A stretch of 5,923 bases of DNA from Treponema sp. (lineage in GTDB: Bacteria; Spirochaetota; Spirochaetia; Treponematales; UBA12059). The notes beneath the pieces were generated by a model. That model worked only from the letters and a program-made list of their open reading frames with translations. It made no database searches and was not told the DNA's origin. Positions 1 to 4,918 of this stretch are shown here, piece by piece. The DNA lies in NCBI GenBank assembly GCA_012517645.1, contig JAAYUR010000482.1:1-5923 (forward strand), given 5' to 3'. Positions within the stretch are counted from its first letter, which is position 1. Each line of letters opens with the position of its first letter. Both the position numbers and the translations under genes were made by a program.

Positions 1-19
1 ATGGACGGTTGGCGGGACG

Positions 20-54
20 GCCTTCCGGGCGGGCGTTCGCCCCGCCCGGAGGGC
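20..54. repeat. Strong GC-rich hairpin, possible terminator of an upstream gene
   Basis: Arms 24-33 (TCCGGGCGGG) and 41-50 (CCCGCCCGGA) are perfect 10-bp inverted repeats around a 7-nt loop. The stem extends outward through a T-G wobble (23/51) and three more G-C pairs to 20/54. No open frame with a stop or start lies in positions 1-20, so the hairpin probably sits downstream of a gene ending to the left. A proper T-tract is missing on both strands (only CTCCCTT follows on the plus strand), so a classical intrinsic terminator is not proven. It lies just before the -35 box of the next promoter, so it could also insulate that promoter from read-through. Confidence 0.5.
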
Positions 55-58
55 TCCC

Positions 59-87
59 TTGACATGTCCTGGCTCGAAGGCCATACT
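59..87 (+). promoter_or_regulatory. Sigma70-type promoter of the first tetR gene
   Basis: A perfect -35 hexamer TTGACA (59-64) is followed, after exactly 17 nt, by CATACT (82-87), which matches the TATAAT consensus at 4 of 6 positions. Transcription would start near 94-95, inside the first operator palindrome. This gives a 5' leader of about 85 nt before the ATG at 180. The -10 box overlaps the operator, so a bound repressor would exclude RNA polymerase. Confidence 0.7.
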
Positions 88-121
88 TACAATGTAAGTT
101 GTACTACTTACGGTGTAAGTT
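84..121. promoter_or_regulatory. Tandem operator: two palindromes 21 bp apart
   Basis: Two copies of ACTTAC-N3-GTAAGT lie in tandem at 85-99 (spacer AAT) and 106-120 (spacer GGT). Each is a perfect 6-bp inverted repeat. Including the flanking T on each side, the copies (84-100 and 105-121) are 17-bp direct repeats differing only at two spacer bases. Their centres (92 and 113) are 21 bp apart, two turns of B-DNA, so two repressor dimers would bind the same face of the helix. The first site covers part of the -10 box and the expected transcription start; the second lies just downstream. The obvious ligand is the TetR-family protein encoded 60 bp further on. That assignment is inference from position and symmetry. 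Confidence 0.8.
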
Positions 122-179
122 CGTCAAGAGGGCAATCCATCCGCCCAGGGACGGAGTAGAATAACGCGGGGAGGAGTGG

Positions 180-890
180 ATGAAGAAAGCGGACGTGCCC
201 GGAAAGGCCTTCCTGACGAGGGAGCGTGTGCTCCGCGCGGCCCTCGATATGGCGGATGAACTCGGCGTCGAGTCCCTGTCCATGCGCCGGCTGGGAAGCC
301 GGCTGGGGGTAGAGGCGATGTCCCTGTACAACCACGTCGAGGGCAAGGAGGACGTCCTGGACGGAATTCTGGAACTCGTCATCGGGGAGATCGCGGTCCC
401 CGCGGCCGGAGTCGACTGGCGGACGGCCATGCGGGAACGGGCGGTCTCCGCGCGGCAGGCTTTCTCCCGTCACCCTTGGGCCGCTGCCCTTATGGATTCC
501 CGCACGAGTTCCGGCCCCGACCGCCTGCGCTACTTTGACGCCATGATCGGATGCTTGGCGGGCGCGGGGTTCCCCTTGGAAACGGTCGGCCGGGCCCTTT
601 CGATCCTGGATTCCTACATCTACGGATTCGCGATCCAACGCGGGAACATGGCCGCGGAGGGCGATGACCGGGCGGAGGACCGGGCCGGGAAGATGCGGGG
701 AGCCGCTCCGGACGAGTCGTACCCGCATCTCGCCCGCATGATCGAATGGACGATGGAGCACGGCTACGACGAGGGCACGGATTTTGAATTCGGCCTCTCC
801 TTGATCCTGGACGGGCTGGAGCGCCTCCTTCCGTCGTACAGGAAGTCCGGCCTTCGTCCACGTCCGTTCCGGATGCCGCGGCCCGATTAG
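180..890 (+). CDS. TetR-family transcriptional repressor (TetR_C_1-like ligand domain)
   Basis: A 236-aa DNA-binding one-component regulator. The N-terminal helix-turn-helix spans about residues 13-60 (LTRERVLRAALDMADELGV, then SMRRLGSRLGV and the recognition helix ending in SLYNHVEGKEDVL), the classic TetR/AcrR pattern. The C-terminal part (about 80-220) has the RHPWAA, YFDA, AGF and LDSYIYGFAIQ segments seen in regulators with a tetracycline-repressor-like C-terminal domain, where an effector binds and dimers form. The ligand cannot be told from sequence. The ATG at 180 is chosen because a purine-rich Shine-Dalgarno run (GGGGAGGAG, 168-176) ends just before it and the helix-turn-helix follows directly. 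Twin operators overlap its promoter, which points to negative autoregulation. The GHKL ATPase gene follows on the same strand with a 63-nt gap, so it is the most likely other target. The tail after residue 222 (RKSGLRPRPFRMPRPD) is basic and probably disordered. Confidence 0.93.
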   Translation: MKKADVPGKAFLTRERVLRAALDMADELGVESLSMRRLGSRLGVEAMSLYNHVEGKEDVLDGILELVIGEIAVPAAGVDWRTAMRERAVSARQAFSRHPWAAALMDSRTSSGPDRLRYFDAMIGCLAGAGFPLETVGRALSILDSYIYGFAIQRGNMAAEGDDRAEDRAGKMRGAAPDESYPHLARMIEWTMEHGYDEGTDFEFGLSLILDGLERLLPSYRKSGLRPRPFRMPRPD

Positions 891-917
891 TAGGTCTCGG
901 AAGCGGATACGCACCGC

Positions 918-946
918 TTGCCCAGCCTCCGTCCGGCGGTTATGCT
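918..946 (+). promoter_or_regulatory. Candidate promoter giving a leaderless GHKL mRNA
   Basis: TTGCCC (918-923) and TATGCT (941-946) each match their sigma70 consensus hexamer at 4 of 6 positions and are separated by exactly 17 nt. The -10 box ends 7 nt before the A of the ATG at 954, which is where transcription would normally begin. The resulting mRNA would start at or within a base of the start codon. No Shine-Dalgarno sequence precedes 954, as expected for a leaderless gene. The individual hexamer matches are modest and the reading rests on the combined geometry. Confidence 0.4.
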
Positions 947-953
947 CCTTCCC

Positions 954-2858
954 ATGAGCCGCGACGAAGGGTCCGCTTCCGGAAAGCTGAAGATCGGCGA
1001 CCACTGGAACGCCATCACCATCATCGCCCTGTCCCAGAACAATCCCCTCAAGGCCATCGCGGAGTTCGTGGAGAACTCCATCGACGCGGGGGCACGGAAC
1101 GTCACCATCGTCCGGGGAAAGCACCAGGGCGAGCACTACCTCAAGATCGCGGACGACGGCTCCGGGATCCAGGACTTCCGGTACGTGGCTACCCATATCG
1201 GGGACTCGATCAAGCGGGAACTCAAGCGCAAGGGCGAGAAGGGCCTGCAGGGCGAGTTCTGGATCGGCCTGCTCTCCTTCTGGACCGTCGGCGAGACTTG
1301 TACGATCACCTCCGCGGGGCCCGACGGAACGGCCCGAAGCATGAAGCTGGTCAAGGGCAACCCCTCCTACGCCATCCGGGACGCGGGAACCCTCTTCGGC
1401 CGGCCGGGTACGGAGCTCCTGATCCGGCCCATCCTGGCCGGGGTCCGGGCTCTTTCGGGGGACAAGATCCAGAACTTCCTGGCTTCCGAGCTTCGGGACC
1501 GGATCGCGAAAAGCGGAGTGCGCATCAAGATCCTGGACCACGCTTCCCGCAGGGAGCTGGTCGTGGAACCCCGCAAATTCAAGGGCCGACTTATCCATCA
1601 GCTTCCGGAGGCTCGCTGTCCCTTCGGGGAGGTCTACCTGGAGCTCTACTTCGCGGAGCCCTCTCCGGAGACCCTGGTGGGGATCTACAAACAAGGCACC
1701 CGGGTACTTCCGGACATTTCCCGGCTGGACGCCTTCGCGCGATCCCCCTGGACGTCCCGGTACATCGAGGGGATCGTGGACGCCCCCTTCCTTCAGCTCA
1801 CTCCCGGCACCCGGGACGGGATCGTCCTGGACGAGGCCTTCGATTCCTTCCGGATAGCCCTGGAGCCGGTGGAGGACGCCCTGGAAGCCCTGCTTGTGGA
1901 GCAGCGGAAGGCCGAGGAGGAGGAGGCCAGCCGTCAGATCCTCCACCGGGTGACCCGGGCCTTCCGGGAGGCCTTCCTGCATCTCCCCTCGGAGGAATAC
2001 GGCTGGCTTGCGGCTAAAACCCGGGAGGGCCGAAGGTTCGGCTCGGAGCCCGGCGAAGGGGAGGGCCGGGGCTCGGCGGGCGGCGCCGGTTCCGAGGGAA
2101 GCGGCCTGGTTCCCGGGGAGGAGTCGCCCCTGGGGCCCGGTCAGTCCGGGGCCGCGGAAGGCTCCGGAGAAGCCTCGCCCCCGGGCCCCGAGGACACCAC
2201 CTTCGGGGAGTACATGCCGGAGCCCTTGGACCGACCCGAAGAGCTTCAAAAGAGTTTCTTCCAGTACGCGGGTCCTCTGCACAAGCTCCTGATCTCACCG
2301 GCTTCCTCGGTCATCGGGGTGGGGGAGAGCCGTAAGCTCCGGGCGGTGGCCCGGGACCGTTCGGGCCGGACGGTGGACTCGGACGTTCGCTTCGAGTGGC
2401 GCATCTTCGAGGGCGCGGGATCCCTGGAGGGCACGGATTCGGCCTACGCGGAATACACCGCCCCCGAGGAACCCTGTATCGTCACCATCGAGCTCAGGGC
2501 GACCCAGGGCGAGACCCTCCTTGTGGCGAACGCCCTGATCACGGTGACCGCGGAGCTCGTGCGCCGGCCCGCCGGGACGTCCGCGGCGGGCCGCCGGGGC
2601 CTGCCGGGGTACACCTACCGCAGGGCCCCCGGAGAGCTTTGGCGGTCCCGGTACGATCCGGAACAATCGGTCATCTACATCAACAACGCCCACGCGGACT
2701 TCGTGTTCGCCTCCCGGCACCCCATGACCAAGGTCCGATATATCGCCCGGCTCTTCGCCAAGGAACTGGTGCTGGCCAACTTCCCCGAGGCGGACCGGGA
2801 GGAGCTCTTGGAGCGTATGGTGGAACTGACTTTATACACGGAAGAGAACCTGAGATGA
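954..2858 (+). CDS. GHKL (MutL/Hsp90-type) ATPase with Ig-like domain, function unknown
   Basis: 634 aa from ATG 954. TTG 918 (646 aa) and ATG 942 are in-frame alternatives; none has a convincing ribosome-binding site, and the recognisable domain begins near residue 10. Residues 10-215 form a GHKL ATP-binding fold. The N-box AEFVENSIDAGA (E37 as likely general base, N41 for magnesium) closely resembles that of MutL. DDGSGI supplies the D67-x-G69-x-G71 motif, and GLQGEFWIG (97-105) is the ATP-lid glycine motif. Residues about 223-316 look like an S5-type transducer domain, with IYKQGTRV (K246, candidate phosphate-contacting lysine) and LTPGTRD. A charged helix (304-341) leads to a Gly/Ser/Glu/Pro linker (359-415). 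Next come an Ig-like beta domain (444-536; GVGES, FEWRIFEGAGSL, YTAP, ITVT) and a C-terminal domain (563-634) with IYINNAHADF. No signal peptide or membrane segment is visible, so it is presumably cytoplasmic. ATP-driven dimer clamping is likely from family knowledge. The substrate is unknown; the S5 assignment and defence or DNA-related roles are speculation. Confidence 0.85.
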   Translation: MSRDEGSASGKLKIGDHWNAITIIALSQNNPLKAIAEFVENSIDAGARNVTIVRGKHQGEHYLKIADDGSGIQDFRYVATHIGDSIKRELKRKGEKGLQGEFWIGLLSFWTVGETCTITSAGPDGTARSMKLVKGNPSYAIRDAGTLFGRPGTELLIRPILAGVRALSGDKIQNFLASELRDRIAKSGVRIKILDHASRRELVVEPRKFKGRLIHQLPEARCPFGEVYLELYFAEPSPETLVGIYKQGTRVLPDISRLDAFARSPWTSRYIEGIVDAPFLQLTPGTRDGIVLDEAFDSFRIALEPVEDALEALLVEQRKAEEEEASRQILHRVTRAFREAFLHLPSEEYGWLAAKTREGRRFGSEPGEGEGRGSAGGAGSEGSGLVPGEESPLGPGQSGAAEGSGEASPPGPEDTTFGEYMPEPLDRPEELQKSFFQYAGPLHKLLISPASSVIGVGESRKLRAVARDRSGRTVDSDVRFEWRIFEGAGSLEGTDSAYAEYTAPEEPCIVTIELRATQGETLLVANALITVTAELVRRPAGTSAAGRRGLPGYTYRRAPGELWRSRYDPEQSVIYINNAHADFVFASRHPMTKVRYIARLFAKELVLANFPEADREELLERMVELTLYTEENLR

Positions 2859-2883
2859 CAAACCCTGGTTCGAACTCGGTACT

Positions 2884-2901
2884 GTTACGAAGGTTGTGAA
2901 G
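2884..2901 (+). repeat. Terminal inverted repeat, left end of the IS
   Basis: GTTACGAAGGTTGTGAAG. Compared with the reverse complement of 4123-4140 (GTTACGAACCTTGTGAAG), 16 of 18 bases match; the two mismatches are the adjacent central GG/CC. The match ends sharply on the inner side, and outside it only one further base (T/T at 2883) pairs consistently. This end lies 27 bp beyond the transposase stop codon. Confidence 0.85.
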
Positions 2902-2927
2902 CCTCTTCGGGAGAACACAGCCGATAC

Positions 2928-4055
2928 CTAGGCCGTAGCATACGCCGGAAGGTACTCCGGTCCGTTTTTCAAAGGTGTTGGATACTCCTTCTTCCAGATC
3001 CGCTTCTGGGACTCCGTCAGCCGAATCCTGGTGAGAAACGCCCGTAGGCGGAACATATCCAATAGTCCTTGATCGATCCTGGGACGCGGTATCCCCGCCA
3101 CCTCCCCGTGCACCCGGATCTCCGTAACCTTCCCCCCGATCCGGTATCGCTTCCGATAGTTGTGATGCACCAGGTAGCACATAAGCCGGCTCATCCCGTT
3201 TGAGACGTTGCGGCTGTAACAGACCGTCTCCCGATGATGGTTGGCCTGGTCCTTCCGGATCTCCCGGTCCAGGTAGTTCGAGGCGAACAGGGGATTGGCG
3301 TAGGTTCGGGGCAGGTACGAGGGGACCCGTAGGTGGGCGACCCTATGGGACTCGTCCTGGTTCCGGAACAGGGGATGGCGGTAGAGGACGTGCTGGTATT
3401 CCTTCTTCTCATCGGTAATTAGCACGAGGGGGAATCCTCCCCGTTCCGCCCGATCCTCGGCCAGTCCGTCCAGGATGTCCCGAAAGGTTCGGCTGATAGC
3501 CCCCCATTCGAGAGATACCCGGGGGTAGAGTTCGGATGCCCTGGACTGTTGGTCGTTTGTCATGGTTCCTGATCTCCTGCGGGTGGCGTGGCTCACATCC
3601 AGGACGAATCGGGAGTCCGAGGTGATCGAAAGGGTGATTTCGTTCGGGAAGAATTGAGAGACGTCGAACGAAACAAGCCCATCGACGCAGACGGCTTCCT
3701 TCGGGTCGGCGAAGCGTCGCACCTGCGCGTGAAGGGCGATCCCCTGACGGGCCAATCGGTCGAGACGGTTCTGGATCGTCCCGCAGGAGAGCCGGAGGGT
3801 GCGACTCAGGGCCCGGAGGCTCGCCGACGAGGCATGTCGATCGAGCAGGTCGGGGTAATTCACCCTTCGCTTGGCGAAATAATCCACCGAAAAGGTCTGG
3901 GACGAAAAGGTTCGGCGGCAGGTACGGCATCGGAACCGTCGGACGAGTCCGAAGGTGCGGGTGGGGTAGAAGCCGAAGGGGGTGAACCAGGCCGAGGAAG
4001 GGGCGACTAAATGCAGTCTGCATTTAGGGTTAGGGCAGAATGGGAACGAGGGCAT
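2928..4055 (-). CDS. Zinc-ribbon DDE-type transposase
   Basis: 375 aa, the only gene of the insertion sequence. It would bind the terminal repeats and catalyse DNA cleavage and strand transfer. An N-terminal zinc ribbon is formed by C7-x4-C12 and C43-x2-C46 (FRCRTCRRTF). A helix-turn-helix-like stretch follows at about 79-105 (SLRALSRTLRLSCGTIQNRL). Candidate catalytic acids are D125 (CVDGLVSFD), D215 (LITDEKKEY) and E276 (NHHRETVCYSRN), the last in a region resembling the DDE C-terminal helix and followed by a YLVHHNYRK motif. The triad is my reading and was not tested by alignment. The layout recalls IS1-type InsA/InsB proteins fused into one frame, but no frameshift site is needed here. 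ATG 4055 is preferred over the in-frame ATG at 4109 because a perfect AAGGAGG lies 5 nt upstream. A weak promoter could use TTGTGA inside the right terminal repeat as its -35 box. The gene converges on the GHKL gene, with no clear terminator between the two stops. Confidence 0.87.
   Translation of the reverse strand: MPSFPFCPNPKCRLHLVAPSSAWFTPFGFYPTRTFGLVRRFRCRTCRRTFSSQTFSVDYFAKRRVNYPDLLDRHASSASLRALSRTLRLSCGTIQNRLDRLARQGIALHAQVRRFADPKEAVCVDGLVSFDVSQFFPNEITLSITSDSRFVLDVSHATRRRSGTMTNDQQSRASELYPRVSLEWGAISRTFRDILDGLAEDRAERGGFPLVLITDEKKEYQHVLYRHPLFRNQDESHRVAHLRVPSYLPRTYANPLFASNYLDREIRKDQANHHRETVCYSRNVSNGMSRLMCYLVHHNYRKRYRIGGKVTEIRVHGEVAGIPRPRIDQGLLDMFRLRAFLTRIRLTESQKRIWKKEYPTPLKNGPEYLPAYATA
4007..4027. 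repeat. 21-bp palindrome inside the transposase start region
   Basis: Arms 4007-4016 (CTAAATGCAG) and 4018-4027 (CTGCATTTAG) are perfect 10-bp inverted repeats around one central base. On the coding (minus) strand they span codons 10-19, which encode part of the zinc-ribbon knuckle around K11-C12-R13-L14-H15-L16-V17. In the mRNA a stem of about eight pairs with a five-base loop could form roughly 28-48 nt after the AUG. It may be a protein binding site, a brake on translation, or a coincidence of coding sequence. Confidence 0.75.
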
Positions 4056-4060
4056 AGGTA

Positions 4061-4067
4061 CCTCCTT
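4061..4067 (-). promoter_or_regulatory. Shine-Dalgarno site that fixes the transposase start
   Basis: On the minus strand AAGGAGG (4067 down to 4061) lies 5 nt before the ATG at 4055. It is a full match to the anti-Shine-Dalgarno sequence. It lies inside the longer 393-codon open frame that begins at 4109, and no such site precedes that upstream ATG. The shorter 375-aa protein is therefore the likely product. Confidence 0.85.
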
Positions 4068-4122
4068 AAGACGTACAGCCTTCCTCCCCCGATACCGCCG
4101 CATTCCCACGGTTCGCTTGCGT

Positions 4123-4140
4123 CTTCACAAGGTTCGTAAC
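4123..4140 (-). repeat. Terminal inverted repeat, right end of the IS
   Basis: CTTCACAAGGTTCGTAAC on the plus strand, matching the left end in inverted orientation at 16 of 18 positions. It lies 67 bp upstream of the transposase start codon, as expected for the promoter-proximal end of a one-gene IS. Read on the minus strand it contains TTGTGA, a possible weak -35 element for the transposase. Confidence 0.85.
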
Positions 4141-4275
4141 ACTATTCAAGTCGTCCGGCTGATCCATCGTTTTTTCCTCGAATTGCCCTTGTATTCGATT
4201 CGAGTTTGGGGCAAATTACACAATACATGAGTAATATGTATAAGCGGGCCTCCGCGGGCCTGGAAAGGATATCCC
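4141..4275 (+). promoter_or_regulatory. AT-rich promoter/operator region of the second tetR gene
   Basis: This gap between the IS end and the second regulator is markedly AT-richer than the coding DNA around it. It holds three inverted repeats: CTCGAAT/ATTCGAG (4177-4183 and 4198-4204), TTGCCC/GGGCAA (4183-4188 and 4209-4214), and ATACAT/ATGTAT (4223-4228 and 4236-4241). ATTAC/GTAAT (4215-4219 and 4231-4235) overlaps the last pair. TATAAG (4239-4244) is the best -10 candidate, with TACACA (4217-4222) a weak -35 box 16 nt upstream. The 4215-4241 repeats surround this promoter and are the best operator candidates. A six-T run (4170-4175) lacks a good preceding hairpin. GGAAAGGA (4262-4269) is the ribosome-binding site, 6 nt before ATG 4276. 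Confidence 0.55.
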
Positions 4276-4890
4276 ATGGCCGACGGCACTAGGCAGCGCA
4301 TCCTGGATGCGGCTCTCGGCATCCTTCGGGCCCAGGGCGCCGAACAGCTGACCGTGGAGGCGGCGGCCGATCTGGCCGGGGTCAGTAGAAAAACCGTCTA
4401 CAATCATTTCGGCAGCCGGTATGAGCTTATCGACGAGGCGGCTGCCCAATGGATGACGGCGACGATCGGCGCGCTGGAAACCCTCGCGTTCGACGAGAAC
4501 CTGGGTTTTATCGAGCGCCTGAACAGCATCGTGGAGCGGGGTTTCGCGGAGATGCGGGCCGCCGGGATGCTCATCAGGGAGCAGCGGGTCCAGGGGGCCG
4601 CCTTTGCCCAGTCGCCGAACAAGCGGAACCTGCGGCTGCAGCTGAGGGAATTCCTGCAGACCATCGTCGCCCAGGCCATGGAGAGCGGGCTTGTACGGCA
4701 GGATTTCGACCTCCGGAGGCTCACCTGGGTCTTCATCAACCTGGTCGAAGGGCTTCTCATGAACGACGACCTCGACGACGAGCCCTTCGCTCGGTACGAC
4801 ATTTTAAGGGACTCCTTGAGGGCCGTGCTCAGCGGCATCCTTACCCCCGACGGTACGGATGCGCTCAAGGATTCCCCGATCTTCCGGTGA
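4276..4890 (+). CDS. TetR/AcrR-family regulator of an efflux operon
   Basis: A 204-aa repressor of the usual family length. The N-terminal DNA-binding domain spans about residues 4-52: TRQRILDAALGILRAQGAE, then TVEAAADLAGVSRKTVYNHFGSRYELIDEAA, whose recognition helix and YNHF turn are textbook TetR/AcrR. Residues 60-190 are a helical ligand and dimerisation half that I cannot assign to a subfamily. It is a different type from the regulator at 180-890 and shares little beyond the helix-turn-helix. The ATG at 4276 has a well-spaced GGAAAGGA upstream and gives a standard N-terminus. A periplasmic adaptor gene starts 28 nt after the stop on the same strand. The pair is probably cotranscribed and the regulator probably controls its own operon in response to a pump substrate. 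The AT-rich region upstream has candidate operator palindromes. Confidence 0.93.
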   Translation: MADGTRQRILDAALGILRAQGAEQLTVEAAADLAGVSRKTVYNHFGSRYELIDEAAAQWMTATIGALETLAFDENLGFIERLNSIVERGFAEMRAAGMLIREQRVQGAAFAQSPNKRNLRLQLREFLQTIVAQAMESGLVRQDFDLRRLTWVFINLVEGLLMNDDLDDEPFARYDILRDSLRAVLSGILTPDGTDALKDSPIFR

Positions 4891-4918
4891 GGGATGTTGA
4901 AAGGACGGGCGGATAGGT

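Larger units (their letters stand above)
2884..4140 (-). mobile_element. Insertion sequence, about 1.26 kb, single transposase gene
   Basis: Bounded by imperfect terminal inverted repeats (2884-2901 and 4123-4140) and filled almost entirely by one transposase gene on the minus strand. The trinucleotide ACT occurs immediately outside both ends (2881-2883 and 4141-4143) and could be a 3-bp target duplication. However, a 3-bp match arises by chance about once in 64. If the element begins with TG and ends with CA, its ends are 2883 and 4141 and no duplication is seen. The gene has no frameshift or premature stop and the ends look intact, so the element may be active. It lies between two plus-strand units and interrupts no recognisable gene. 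I cannot assign an IS family with confidence. Confidence 0.8.

Noticed and set aside
108..2282. A 724-codon open frame on the minus strand opposite the tetR and GHKL genes
   Set aside because: It is an antisense shadow of high-GC codon use in the two real genes. Its translation has no recognisable motif and is full of Gly/Arg/Pro/Leu, whereas the plus strand encodes clear TetR and GHKL motifs.
180..2858. Anti-phage defence system centred on the GHKL ATPase
   Set aside because: No effector, nuclease, methylase or other typical defence partner is present within the window. The idea cannot be supported from sequence alone and is kept only as a possibility in the findings.
2861..2883. GGTTCGAACTC resembles a tRNA T-arm, suggesting a tRNA remnant or attachment site
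   Set aside because: The flanking bases form only a weak stem with mismatches, and the rest of a tRNA would have to lie inside the end of the GHKL gene, where no cloverleaf is visible.
3588..4010. A 140-codon plus-strand open frame inside the IS, as a passenger gene
   Set aside because: It lies fully antisense to the transposase, lacks a good ribosome-binding site and shows no protein-like motif.
2867..4136. GGTTCG occurs next to both IS ends (2869-2874 and 4131-4136), as a possible longer direct repeat
   Set aside because: The right copy lies inside the terminal repeat, the copies sit at different distances from the ends, and they diverge at once. It is probably chance.
4117..4152. Outward promoter at the right IS end driving the second tetR (TTGCGT or TTCACA as -35 box)
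   Set aside because: No acceptable -10 hexamer lies at 16-18 nt from either candidate, so a hybrid promoter is not supported.
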